DNA from: Anaerofilum hominis
GTDB taxonomy: Bacteria; Bacillota; Clostridia; Oscillospirales; Ruminococcaceae
DNA: 64,000 nucleotides
Reading direction: 5' to 3'
Assembly (NCBI RefSeq): GCF_014287275.1
Contig: NZ_JACONZ010000001.1
Location: 310,001 to 374,000 of the forward strand
In this document: positions 16,901-24,968 of the stretch, in pieces
Numbering within the stretch: the stretch's first letter is position 1
How the letters are laid out: every line of letters starts with the position of its first letter
Position numbers and translations under genes: made by a program
The notes under the pieces: generated by a model
What the model saw: only the letters and a program-made list of their open reading frames with translations
Database searches by the model: none
Told to the model about the DNA's origin: nothing

Positions 16901-17582
16901 TCCCCCATACCACCTTTAAATATTTTGGCTCCCGGGGGTTGATCTCGATCTTCTCCCGGATATTGCGGATGTGCACCATGATGGTGTCGGTCGTGATCGC
17001 CTTTTCGTTCCACACCCGTTCATAGATCTCCTCGGCGGAAAACACCCGCCCGGGATTTTTCATCAGCAGCGCCAGGATCTTGAATTCCAGCGGGGTCAGC
17101 CGCACCGGGCGGCCGTCCACCGTCAACGAGACCGTGTCCTCGTTCAGCTCCAGACCGCCGATGGCGTAGACATGCTCTTCCGGCTGGGCGGGCTGCCCGC
17201 CCGCGAGGGCCAGATATTTTGCATACCGCCGCAGCTGCGAGTTCACCCGCGCGATCAGCTCCATGGGCGCAAACGGCTTTGTCACATAGTCGTCCGCCCC
17301 GATATTGAGGCCCGTGATCTTGTCGATGTCCTCCGACTTGGCAGAGAGCATGATGACCGGGAAATCATAGCTTTCGCGCAGCTTCATGGTCATGGTGACG
17401 CCGTCCATCACCGGCATCATGATGTCCACAATGGCGAGGTGGATCTCGTTTTCGCGCAGGGCGGTCAGCCCCTCTTCCCCGTTGGCCGCCTTGACGACCT
17501 CATATCCCTGGTTCTTCAGATAAATACCGATGCCGTCCCGGATCTCCCTGTCATCCTCGACGACCAGAATGCGATACCCCAT
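16875..17582 (-). CDS. OmpR/PhoB-family response regulator
   Basis: 235 residues: receiver with Asp53 (LAIVDIMMP), the switch residues (MLSAKS) and KPF Lys, a short linker, then a C-terminal winged helix (LTPLEFKILALLMKNPGRVFSAEEIYERVW, then TTDTIMVHIRNIREKI). It is the partner of the overlapping kinase gene. OmpR-type regulators bind direct repeats; an 11-bp direct repeat found before the DUF3788 gene at 18297 and before traX at 25865 is a candidate target, which is an inference from proximity. Confidence 0.95.
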   Translation of the reverse strand: MGYRILVVEDDREIRDGIGIYLKNQGYEVVKAANGEEGLTALRENEIHLAIVDIMMPVMDGVTMTMKLRESYDFPVIMLSAKSEDIDKITGLNIGADDYVTKPFAPMELIARVNSQLRRYAKYLALAGGQPAQPEEHVYAIGGLELNEDTVSLTVDGRPVRLTPLEFKILALLMKNPGRVFSAEEIYERVWNEKAITTDTIMVHIRNIREKIEINPREPKYLKVVWGIGYKIDQE

Positions 17583-17649
17583 AACTTCCTCCCGGCGGGT
17601 GTTTCATGCCCATCTCCATTTTTTATCTATTATACATGGAAACGCCGTG

Positions 17650-17677
17650 AAAAACATCCCCGGTCCCAAAACCGGGG
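17650..17677 (-). terminator. Terminator after the ECF sigma factor gene
   Basis: CCCCGGT tttggg ACCGGGG followed by ATGTTTTT on the minus strand, 23 bp after the sigma gene. Confidence 0.65.
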
Positions 17678-17699
17678 CGGGAGGGACCGGCGGGGCGGC

Positions 17700-18215
17700 T
17701 CACGCCACCTGCGCGGCCAGCTGGCCGCGCAGCATGCTCTTTGCGCGGTAGAGCTGGGTGTTTATCGTTTTGTGAGGCCGCCCCAACAGCTGAGCGATCT
17801 CGGCGACAGAATAATTCTCCAGAAAAAACAGGGCTGAGACCTCTTTATAGGGGGCGCGCAGCCCCTCGATGCCGCCGCGCACGGTGCGCAGCGTTTCCTG
17901 GGAGGCGACGGCGTCCTCCGGCGATACTTCCTCCGCACAGGCCTGCCCCTCCAGCCAGTCGCCCGGCCCTCCGGCGGCGGCCACCCTGCGCCGGTAAGCG
18001 CTTTTGAGGCAATCCTTGGCCTTGTTGGCGGCGATGCGGCAAAGCCATGCCTTTTCCGCCCCCTCCGGGCAGCGGTCCGCGTGCAGCCACGCGGAGAGGA
18101 ACGTCTCCTGTGCCAAGTCCTCCGCCTGGCCCGCGTCCCCCACCAGCTGGTTGCACACTGTGAACACCAGCCGTCCGTACTGCTCCACCATCTCTTCAAA
18201 CCGCTCCTGCGTCAT
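17700..18215 (-). CDS. ECF-type RNA polymerase sigma factor
   Basis: The 171-residue protein has region 2 (FEEMVEQYGRLVFTVCNQLVGDAGQAEDLAQETFLSAW split across about 6-45, with the DLAQETF core) and region 4 (PYKEVSALFFLENYSVAEIAQLLGR, with helix-turn-helix to TINTQLYRAKSMLR). It redirects RNA polymerase to a small regulon. GGAGGAG precedes the ATG. No anti-sigma gene is adjacent: downstream is the two-component operon and the divergent neighbour is a DUF3788 gene. Its control may be through the two-component system or through its own promoter. Confidence 0.93.
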   Translation of the reverse strand: MTQERFEEMVEQYGRLVFTVCNQLVGDAGQAEDLAQETFLSAWLHADRCPEGAEKAWLCRIAANKAKDCLKSAYRRRVAAAGGPGDWLEGQACAEEVSPEDAVASQETLRTVRGGIEGLRAPYKEVSALFFLENYSVAEIAQLLGRPHKTINTQLYRAKSMLRGQLAAQVA

Positions 18216-18296
18216 GTCCGTCTCCTCCGTCTGGGTGTTTTCCCCGCTTCACTGTCTCCTATCTTACCCGGTAAATCTAAAAAGCCCGGACATAAA

Positions 18297-18318
18297 TTTC
18301 CAAAGAATTTCTAAAGAA
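18297..18318 (+). promoter_or_regulatory. 11-bp direct repeat, likely response-regulator site
   Basis: TTTCCAAAGAA and TTTCTAAAGAA are head-to-tail copies, 11 bp apart (one helical turn), ending 4 bp before the -35 of the plus-strand promoter. This is the geometry of OmpR-type activator sites. A related pair is at 25865-25886. Confidence 0.5.
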
Positions 18319-18322
18319 TCCC

Positions 18323-18351
18323 TTTGGATTTTCGGTAGCGGTTGGTATAAT
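18323..18351 (+). promoter_or_regulatory. Promoter of the DUF3788 gene
   Basis: TTTGGA, 17-bp spacer, TATAAT, 38 bp before the ATG at 18390, with the direct repeat immediately upstream. Confidence 0.65.
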
Positions 18352-18389
18352 GGAGAAAACAGAGGGCTGCGCCCGGAGAGGACGTCTTT

Positions 18390-18839
18390 ATGAGTGATTG
18401 GAGCAAGCTGTACCCCGCAGACCGCAGGCCCGGCCCCGGGGCGATCAGCGCCCAGGCGGCCACACCGCTTTGGGATCAGCTCTGCGGTTACCTGGAGCAG
18501 GCTTACGGCGTCGCCCCATCTGTCGAATACAGCCGATGAGGCAGCCTGCCGGGCTGGAACGTCAAGTACAAAAAATCCGGCAGGGCCCTGTGCACGCTTT
18601 ATCCCGGCTGGCCCGCGCCCGGCAGCTTTACCTGCATGGTGGTCGCGCGTGAAAAAGACGAACAGGCCGTCTCTCTCGCCCTCAGCGGCTGTACGCCTGC
18701 CGTGCGGCAGCTGTTTGAAAATACCGCCTATCTCAACGGCGGCAAGTGGCTGATGATCCAGGTAGACTCGCCCGCGGCCCTGGACGACGTGAAGGCTCTG
18801 CTCGCGGTGCGGGCAAAGCCGGCCCGCGGGACGCGGTGA
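18390..18839 (+). pseudogene. DUF3788-type gene with an in-frame UGA
   Basis: Reading from ATG 18390, preceded by GGAGAGGACG, a single frame runs 150 codons to TGA at 18837, interrupted only by TGA at 18537-18539. The halves join as ..VEYSR(TGA)GSLPGWNVKYKKSG.., and PGWNVKYKKSGRALCTLYP is the DUF3788 core. From memory, relatives often have a Cys at or near the UGA position (not checked here), which raises the question of selenocysteine, but no selenoprotein factor gene is in the window. The default reading is a nonsense-mutated gene. The intact promoter and direct repeat suggest recent or conditional loss. The molecular function of DUF3788 is unknown. Confidence 0.65.
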
Positions 18840-18955
18840 GCCCGGGGCCTCCCGGGCCAAACTTTGGGACGGCCGCGATGGGCTGAGGGCGTCGCGGGAT
18901 GGACCTTGGACCTCTCACGATGAGCCGAGGACCTCGCGGGGTGGATCCTGGGCCG
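18830..18955. repeat. Three degenerate 42-bp tandem repeats
   Basis: GC-rich sequence with period 42. The shared core is GATG(G/A)(A/G)C..GGACCTC.CG.GG.. and in one minus-strand frame it would read as three 14-residue units (..HPATPSAHRG.. type). It begins at the end of the DUF3788 frame and looks non-coding. Confidence 0.55.
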
Positions 18956-19073
18956 GTCCTGTTGGCCCGGGAGAGCCGGCCGCAGTGGGTCCGAGGGCGG
19001 CTGTGTTAGAGTTCTGCGCCGGACACGGGGCCGGAAGCGTTTTTTTATCCTCAATAGTGCGGAGGCGAATAAA

Positions 19074-19631
19074 ATGGAATTATTGGATCAGATACGGGAA
19101 CAGGCGCGGCGGGCCACAGAGGAACTTCTGGCCGAAGCGCGCCTTGAACCGGGCGACCTCTTTGTGGTGGGCTGTTCTTCCAGTGAGATCATGGGCCAGC
19201 GCATCGGCCAGGGGTCCAGTATGGAGGCTGCGGCCGCGGTCTGTGACGGCATCCTGCCGTTGCTGGAACAGCACGGCCTGTTTCTTGCCGCCCAGTGCTG
19301 TGAGCATCTCAACCGCGCGCTGATCGTGGAGCGCGCCGCGCTGCCCCGCTTTGCAGAGGTGGTCAATGTGGTGCCCCAGCCCCACGCCGGCGGCTCCTTT
19401 GCCACTACCGTCTACGCCAGGATGCGCCAGCCCGTGGCGGTGGAACAGGTGCGCGCCGGAGCCGGGCTGGACATCGGCGGCACCCTGATCGGCATGCATC
19501 TTCGCCCGGTGGCGGTGCCGGTGCGGCTGAGCCTTGCCCGCATCGGCGAGGCGGGGCTGCTCTGCGCCCGCACCCGCCCCAAATACATCGGCGGCAGCCG
19601 CGCGGCCTATCTGCCCGGCTCCGGCAGATAA
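19074..19631 (+). CDS. YwlG / UPF0340 (TIGR01440) family protein
   Basis: 185 residues matching the conserved Firmicutes family of unknown function, with VVGCSSSEIMGQRIGQGSS, AAQCCEHLNRALIVER and PQPHAGGSFATTVYA. Length and conserved Cys/His residues are standard. The ATG follows GCGGAGGCG. The gene is followed 14 bp later by yggS, forming a two-gene unit ending in a strong terminator. Biochemical role is unknown. Confidence 0.92.
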   Translation: MELLDQIREQARRATEELLAEARLEPGDLFVVGCSSSEIMGQRIGQGSSMEAAAAVCDGILPLLEQHGLFLAAQCCEHLNRALIVERAALPRFAEVVNVVPQPHAGGSFATTVYARMRQPVAVEQVRAGAGLDIGGTLIGMHLRPVAVPVRLSLARIGEAGLLCARTRPKYIGGSRAAYLPGSGR

Positions 19632-19645
19632 GGAGGGTGGCAAAA

Positions 19646-20368
19646 ATGACAGAGGAAAAGCGGAAGCTGCTGGAAGAAAACGTGGCGCGGGTGCGCCTGT
19701 CCATGGCCGAGGCCCTGCGCGCCGCCGGGTGCGCAGAGGGCAGCGTGCTGCTCTGCGCCGCCAGCAAAACGCAGGACGCGGCCACGGTGCGGCTGGCAGC
19801 TGGGCTCGACATCGACCTGTTCGGCGAGAACCGCGTGCAGGAACTGTGTGAAAAAAGCGCGGCCGCCGCCTACGGCGGCAAGCCGCTGCACTTTATCGGC
19901 CACCTGCAGACCAACAAGGTGAAACTGGTGGTGGGCAAAGCGCAGCTCATCGAGTCGGTGGGCTCGGAAAAGCTGCTGCGCTGCGTCGCCGCGCAGGCGG
20001 AGAAATGCAGCCTCTTTCAGGACCTGCTGATCGAGGTCAACATCGGCGGAGAGGAGAGCAAAAGCGGCACGGCGCCCGCCCAGCTGCCCGCGCTGCTGGA
20101 GACAGCCCATGGCCTGCCCTCGGTGCGGGTGCGCGGTCTGATGGCCATCCCTCCCGCCGCCGCGGTGCCCGGGGCCTCCCGCCCCTATTTTGCCCGCATG
20201 TATGCGCTGTTTGAAGCCGCCGCCCGGCAGGCAGGGGGCAATGTATCGATGGAATACCTCTCCATGGGCATGAGCGGCGATTTTGCCGACGCGATCCTGG
20301 AGGGTGCCAACATCGTGCGGGTGGGCACCGCCATCTTTGGGCCGCGGCCCCCTGTGACCGCGAAATAA
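19646..20368 (+). CDS. YggS-family PLP homeostasis protein
   Basis: 240 residues; binds pyridoxal phosphate and helps control free PLP and amino-acid pools, without known catalytic turnover. Motifs: LLCAASKTQDAATVR with the PLP-binding Lys, FGENRVQE, HFIGHLQTNKVK, a VNIGGEESKSG region and the C-terminal SMGMSGDFADAI..ANIVRVGTAIFG. The start is the ATG at 19646, 8 bp after AGGAGGG; a GTG nine bases upstream is too close to the ribosome binding site. Confidence 0.95.
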   Translation: MTEEKRKLLEENVARVRLSMAEALRAAGCAEGSVLLCAASKTQDAATVRLAAGLDIDLFGENRVQELCEKSAAAAYGGKPLHFIGHLQTNKVKLVVGKAQLIESVGSEKLLRCVAAQAEKCSLFQDLLIEVNIGGEESKSGTAPAQLPALLETAHGLPSVRVRGLMAIPPAAAVPGASRPYFARMYALFEAAARQAGGNVSMEYLSMGMSGDFADAILEGANIVRVGTAIFGPRPPVTAK

Positions 20369-20378
20369 GAGGATGCGA

Positions 20379-20404
20379 GGGCGGCATTTTTATGCCGCCC
20401 TTTT
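20379..20404 (+). terminator. Terminator after yggS
   Basis: GGGCGGCAT tttt ATGCCGCCC followed by TTTT, 11 bp after the stop. Confidence 0.9.
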
Positions 20405-20520
20405 CTGCCGCCGCTTCGGCACAGCGCATTCGGTCCTGCCCCGGTCCGGCGCGCACGCCGCCAGCGCCCTGCAGCCGCCCACCCCCGCCGGGCGCATGGT
20501 CTTTGGCATCGGAAGCAAAC

Positions 20521-20549
20521 AAAAAAGCAGCCGTTTGCGGCTGCTTTTT
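20521..20549. terminator. Bidirectional-looking hairpin between convergent genes
   Basis: AAAAAAGCAGCCG tttg CGGCTGCTTTTT, between yggS and the DUF3795 gene; either strand could terminate here. Confidence 0.75.
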
Positions 20550-20753
20550 CTGTGTTTTCATTTTTTCATCCGGGCCGGCCCTTTTTCTTCCGCCGCAGGT
20601 CAAAAGCGCTTTTTACAGCGGGCCCGCGGCGGCAAAAGAGGTCTGCCGGCCTCCCCCGTCAACGCCCGCCGTCTACACGGGCAGGCGGCGGGAAGCCGCT
20701 TTGGGAGGCCGCTGTTCCGGGGCCGGCGACGCGGAACTGGCGGGCTGGGACCG

Positions 20754-21320
20754 TTATTTTTTGCCGCCGCGCGGCGGGCGTTTCAGCTTCAGCACCACCC
20801 CTGCGGCAGCTGCGGTCTCCCCCAGCAGCTGCACCGCCAGGGCAGCCCTCTCTTTCAGTTCCATCCCCGGCCCTGTCTCCCGCCGCAGCCGGGCCACGGC
20901 CGTGTGCAGGTCCTCCAATTCCAGCAGGTTTGCCGCAAGGCAGAAAAAAGACTTGCGCCTGCCGTCGTTATATCCCTGCAGCAGAAAGCGCAGCAGCTCC
21001 ATCTTTTCTTCCAGCACGGCCTGATACCGTTCCAGCCCCCAGCTCTCCGCGCGCGCAAAGTCGCGCCGCACATTGCGCGCAGACACAAAGGAGTCGTACT
21101 CCGGCGGCGGTTCATAGCGCGCGCAGGGATATTCAGGACACTGAAAACAGTACGCGATGCCGCCATGCTCCCCCGCGCACCGCAGCACCGCACAGGAGGG
21201 CCGTCCCGCGCCGCCGCAGCCGGTACAGTGGTTTTCTTCACTGATGTGATACATGGGGCAAAGACCGCAGTTGAGGCCGCAGAGCGCAAAACAGGGATAA
21301 CTGCGCCGATACTTTTCCAT
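20754..21320 (-). CDS. DUF3795-like cysteine-rich protein
   Basis: 188 residues. The N-terminal half is cysteine-rich: FALCGLNCGLCPMYH, CTGCGGAG, CAVLRC and YCFQCPEYPCARYEP, a DUF3795-type zinc or metal-binding pattern. The C-terminal half is helical and charged. Its ATG directly abuts the TAG stop of the nucleoside hydrolase gene upstream, so it is co-transcribed and probably translationally coupled. Function unknown; the link to nucleoside salvage is only positional. Confidence 0.75.
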   Translation of the reverse strand: MEKYRRSYPCFALCGLNCGLCPMYHISEENHCTGCGGAGRPSCAVLRCAGEHGGIAYCFQCPEYPCARYEPPPEYDSFVSARNVRRDFARAESWGLERYQAVLEEKMELLRFLLQGYNDGRRKSFFCLAANLLELEDLHTAVARLRRETGPGMELKERAALAVQLLGETAAAAGVVLKLKRPPRGGKK

Positions 21321-22319
21321 CTACCGGGCCGCTTTCTGAAGCACGCCGTACAGCCAGTCAAAAAACAGCTGCGAATCCGCCGAACGCGCGTAATAGCAGT
21401 TTTTGGGCATCTCCATAAACTTGTAGTTCCGCCCCAGCACCGTCTCGCCGTAAGCATAGCCGTGGCCCAGGTCCACATGACAGCTGGTGTACTCTACCTC
21501 GGTGAGCACCTCCGGGTGCAGCACCGCGCACACCGCCAGCGCGTCGTGGATCGCCGCGCCCACGCCGGTGCCGTCCGCGTCCCCCTCTGCGGCCGACGCT
21601 TTCAGCCGGTGTTCCACCAGTTCGGCGCAGAGCAGCGCGGGGGCGCTGCCGATCTCCCGCAGCAGCGCTGCCTGCCGGCGGTCCAAACAGGCGTGGGAGG
21701 TGGCGTCCAGCGAGACCATGGTCACCTTGACCCCGCTTTGCAGCACGATCTCCAGAGCCTCCGGGTCCGCCCACACATTGAACTCCGCCGCCTGGGTGGG
21801 CGGATAGGTATCGTGGGAGCCGCCCATCAGCACGATCTCACGGATCTTGGGCAGAATGCGGGGGTCGGCCCGCATGGCCAGGGCAATGTTGGTGATCGGG
21901 CCCACCGGCACCAGGGTGATCTCGCCGTCTTCTGCCGCCAGCAGCGTCTCGATCAGCCAGACGCAGGCGCTTTGCTGCTGCTCGCGCAGCGAGGTGGGCG
22001 GCAGCGGCAGATGGTCGGTGTGTACCGCCGTTTCCTGGTCGCGGCCCCCCTCGCGGCGGGGCAGCTCCTGCGCCTGCAGGCCCCAGGGCTGCAGGGTGGA
22101 CGCCAGCGGCAGCGCCGCACCCCGATAGACCTTTACCTCCGGGCGGCCGCAGCACTCCACCACCCGCAGCGTGTTGTCGGTGGTGTTTTTCACCTCTACG
22201 TTGCCGCCCACGGTACACACGCCCAGCAGTTCCAGCTCATCGCTGAGCATGGCCGCGCAAAGCGCGATCGCATCGTCCGAACCCGTGTCCACGTCCATGA
22301 TGATCTTTCTTCTGTCCAT
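21321..22319 (-). CDS. Nucleoside hydrolase (IUNH family), third copy
   Basis: 332 residues, likely hydrolysing ribonucleosides to base and ribose. It has the intact N-terminal motif DVDTGSDDAIAL (residues 9-20), LVPVGPITNIALAM, AAEFNVWADPEA and the HD motif AIHDALAVCAVL, so the metal and ribose site looks complete. ATG at 22319 is preceded by GGGAGGG. It is clearly paralogous to the pair at 9.9-11.8 kb and more canonical than the second of those. A promoter lies about 75 bp upstream. Confidence 0.93.
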   Translation of the reverse strand: MDRRKIIMDVDTGSDDAIALCAAMLSDELELLGVCTVGGNVEVKNTTDNTLRVVECCGRPEVKVYRGAALPLASTLQPWGLQAQELPRREGGRDQETAVHTDHLPLPPTSLREQQQSACVWLIETLLAAEDGEITLVPVGPITNIALAMRADPRILPKIREIVLMGGSHDTYPPTQAAEFNVWADPEALEIVLQSGVKVTMVSLDATSHACLDRRQAALLREIGSAPALLCAELVEHRLKASAAEGDADGTGVGAAIHDALAVCAVLHPEVLTEVEYTSCHVDLGHGYAYGETVLGRNYKFMEMPKNCYYARSADSQLFFDWLYGVLQKAAR

Positions 22320-22727
22320 TCCAATGCCCTCCCTCATCCGGCCCCGGTCCGTTTTCCGCAAAAGTCCGGCAGGCCCTGCTTTTGTCGCTCCCAGTATACG
22401 GCAGGGGGATTTGGCCTGTCAAGGCTGCACTGCGGGCAGGCATCCAACTTTCCATGTGTTTTACACAGAAGTTGATCTCTGCTTCACTGAGCCTGCTTAC
22501 TTTCCCCGCAGCAAAGACAGAGGCCACGCCCTCTGCAGACGTCAGGTCCCGACCGCCCTGGCCGCACCGTTTATCCATGCGATAAAGCAGCTGACATAGC
22601 CGGCACAGCATCTCTGCTTTTTGGACTGATTTAATCAGTATGCCGCACAGAAGGCCGGGAAGCTGTCTGGGCGGGGCGGCAAACGGGCCGGGGGCGTGTT
22701 TCTCCGCCGCCTCCAGCCCGCGCCGCT
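22320..22727. other. Intergenic region with the nucleoside hydrolase promoter
   Basis: Apart from the promoter at 22393-22422 I see no clear feature. A minus-strand open frame from about 22611 (MLCRLCQLLYRMDKRC.. ..ESWMPARSAA) runs through the promoter and into the next gene out of frame. It has no recognised family, so I do not call it. Confidence 0.5.
22393..22422 (-). promoter_or_regulatory. Promoter of the nucleoside hydrolase-DUF3795 operon
   Basis: TTGACA, 18-bp spacer, TATACT on the minus strand: perfect -35 and good -10. Confidence 0.75.
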
Positions 22728-24104
22728 CTACTGCCGCGGCAGGGTCAGCGTCACCCGCGCGCCGCCGGCAGAGCCGTTTTCCAGCGTCAGGCTGCCGCCC
22801 GCCGCCTCGGCCGCACGCCGGCAGACATAGAGCCCCAGGCCGCAGTGCCCGTCTCCTGGCCGTGCGTCGCTGCCGCGGTAAAACAGCTCGGTCCCGCGCT
22901 GCAGGTCCTGCGGCGAAAAACCGGGGCCGTCGTCCTCCACCACAAAAGCCGCCTGCCGGGGCGACAGGCAAAGGGCCAGCCGCACGCTGCCGCCCGGTGC
23001 GGCCTGCGCTGCGTTTTCGATCAGGTTGAGCAGCGCCCGCCGCACAGGTTCAGCCTGCAGCCGCAGCAAAACGCCGGGCGGCGGCGTCCCGGCACACAGC
23101 CGCACCCCGTGCAGACGACAGACATCCTGCGCCGCCTGCCGCACCGCGCAAAACAGATCCGCCGCGTCCACTGGCTGCGGCTCAGGCTCCGCCGCCAGGC
23201 CATCCGGGGCAGCCGCCTGCCGCAGCGCCTCCAGATAGCGGCCGGCCCGCTCTCCCCCGCGCCGGATGGCCTCCACATATCCCTGCGCCTGCGGGGCGAG
23301 CGGTTCTTCCGCCAGCAGCTCGGCGTTGCCGCTGATCACGGTCAGCGGGTTCTTTAGATCGTGGGCCAGCGCCGCGATCTGCTCGGCGCGCTGCTGTTCC
23401 ATGCGCCACTGGGCGCGCAGCGAGCCGGAAAGGTTTTCCTTTAACGTGCGCATCGCATCCATCGCGCCGTCCAGCTCGCGCACGCCGGTTGCCGTGAAAT
23501 CGCCCTGTTCCAGCTCCCCGGCAGCGATCGTCGCGCCCGCGCGGGCCAGTTTGTCCGCCGCCCGCCCCAATCTGCGGCTGTAGTGGAAAGTGGTCAGGGC
23601 GACGATCCCCAGCGCCAGCAGCACGCAGAACGCCAGATAAGCCGTCTGAAAATCCGGCAGACGGCCCCGCAGCGCCGGATCGCCGTAGGGCACGCTGTAG
23701 TCGTACTGGATCAGGCACAGCCCGCCGTCTGCAAACTCCACGCTCTCATAATACCAGGCGGCACCCAGCAGGCTGGTCTTCTCCTGCCCGCGCAGCATGT
23801 TCTGCGCGTCCTCCAGCCGTTTTGGGGACAGATTGCTCTGCACCACCGCGCCCTCGCCGCTGAAATAGACATAACCGCACAGCGGATCCAGGTCCGACGC
23901 GTCAAACGCTTCCCGCTGGCGCAGGCGCGCGGCCGACTGCAGTGCAGCCTGCTGGCTGCTGCTGGCGGGCAGGAGGAAGCCGCTGTTCATCAGCAGGACG
24001 ATCAGGCTCCATGCCGCCGCCGCAAACAGCGCCAGCAGCGCGCCGGTGGCCAGCAGATAGCGCGCCAGCAGCGCGCGCAGGCTCACACCTTTTCGCTTTT
24101 CCAT
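22728..24104 (-). CDS. Membrane sensor histidine kinase
   Basis: 458 residues: membrane segment about 13-38, extracellular sensor about 40-150, second membrane segment about 158-180, HAMP-like linker (GATIAAGELEQGDFTATGVRELD), HisKA with ALAHDLKNPLTVISGN, and ATPase boxes NLIENAAQAAPGG, VEDDGPGFS and GHCGLGLYVCRR. The ATG at 24104 overlaps the regulator stop by 22 bp. The architecture resembles kinases that sense peptides or cell-envelope stress, but no transporter or immunity gene lies next to it in the operon. Confidence 0.93.
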   Translation of the reverse strand: MEKRKGVSLRALLARYLLATGALLALFAAAAWSLIVLLMNSGFLLPASSSQQAALQSAARLRQREAFDASDLDPLCGYVYFSGEGAVVQSNLSPKRLEDAQNMLRGQEKTSLLGAAWYYESVEFADGGLCLIQYDYSVPYGDPALRGRLPDFQTAYLAFCVLLALGIVALTTFHYSRRLGRAADKLARAGATIAAGELEQGDFTATGVRELDGAMDAMRTLKENLSGSLRAQWRMEQQRAEQIAALAHDLKNPLTVISGNAELLAEEPLAPQAQGYVEAIRRGGERAGRYLEALRQAAAPDGLAAEPEPQPVDAADLFCAVRQAAQDVCRLHGVRLCAGTPPPGVLLRLQAEPVRRALLNLIENAAQAAPGGSVRLALCLSPRQAAFVVEDDGPGFSPQDLQRGTELFYRGSDARPGDGHCGLGLYVCRRAAEAAGGSLTLENGSAGGARVTLTLPRQ

Positions 24105-24760
24105 CGGTAACCGATCCCCCATACCGTCTCCACGGGCAGCTCCTGCGCGCCGGCGACGCGGCATTTTGCCCGGATATTTTTGACATGCTCGGTCACAGCG
24201 GAGGCGTCCGCCCCGCCCTCATAGCCGAACACCGCTTCATAGATCTGCTCTTTGCCCAGTGTCTGCCCCGCATGGGAGGCAAGATGTTCGCAGATGGCGT
24301 ACTCGCCGCGGGTGAGCCTGACCGGCCGGCCTGAAAACGACATCTCCTGTGCAGCGAGATCAAACTCATAGTCTCCCCGCCGCAGCCTGCGCGCCGGCAC
24401 GCGGCCCTGCCGTCGCAGATGCGCCGCGACGCGGGCGCGCAGCTCCGCCAGGCGAAAGGGCTTGGTCAGATAATCGTCCCCGCCCAGCGCCAGGCCGCGC
24501 AGCACGTCCTGTTCCTCCCCTTTTGCGGTGAGGAACAGGATGGGGCAATCCGCCTCGCTGCGGATGCGCGCACAGGCCGCAAAGCCGTCCTCGCCCGGCA
24601 TCATCACATCCATCAGGATGCAGTCGGCCCAGGCACAGTGCCGGGCGGTGACCTCGTCTCCGCGCCCCAGCGCGGTCACCCGGTGCCCGTCCTTTTGCAG
24701 CGCCGCCTGCAGCAGCGCGCGCAGGTCCGGCTCGTCGTCCACCACCAGGATATTCGCCAT
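24083..24760 (-). CDS. OmpR/PhoB-family response regulator
   Basis: 225 residues: receiver with Asp51 (CILMDVMMPGEDG), FLTAKG and LTKPF, then a winged helix (LTRGEYAICEHLASHAGQTLGKEQIYEAVFG; VTEHVKNIRAKC; VWGIGYRW). It overlaps and is co-expressed with the kinase downstream. GGGGAGAAAA before ATG. Like the other regulator in the window, it could use the 11-bp direct repeats at 18297 or 25865; which one does is not decidable from sequence. Confidence 0.95.
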   Translation of the reverse strand: MANILVVDDEPDLRALLQAALQKDGHRVTALGRGDEVTARHCAWADCILMDVMMPGEDGFAACARIRSEADCPILFLTAKGEEQDVLRGLALGGDDYLTKPFRLAELRARVAAHLRRQGRVPARRLRRGDYEFDLAAQEMSFSGRPVRLTRGEYAICEHLASHAGQTLGKEQIYEAVFGYEGGADASAVTEHVKNIRAKCRVAGAQELPVETVWGIGYRWKSEKV

Positions 24761-24968
24761 TTTTCTCCCCCGCTTTCCTTTCCGCCCCCCCAGACCGCCC
24801 CGCGCCGGGCGGCCCCTGTTTCCAAAGGGTCGCCGAGGGCAAAGCCCTGCCGGCGGCGGGATGAATTTTTCTTCCGCGCCGCTGCCCCGCCGCAGAACAG
24901 GCAGGGCTCAGCTCTGCCGGGCAAAAACATTGCGCGGCAGCCCTTTCCCAGCCAAGCCGCACAGCTTG

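Noticed and set aside
14756..16942. 728-codon plus-strand frame opposite the sensor kinase
   Set aside because: Mirror frame of a well-supported histidine kinase; His/Gln/Gly-rich translation without domains.
22410..22611. Minus-strand frame MLCRLCQLLYRMDKRC..
   Set aside because: Plausible-looking codons but no ribosome binding site, no family, and it runs through the strong nucleoside hydrolase promoter.
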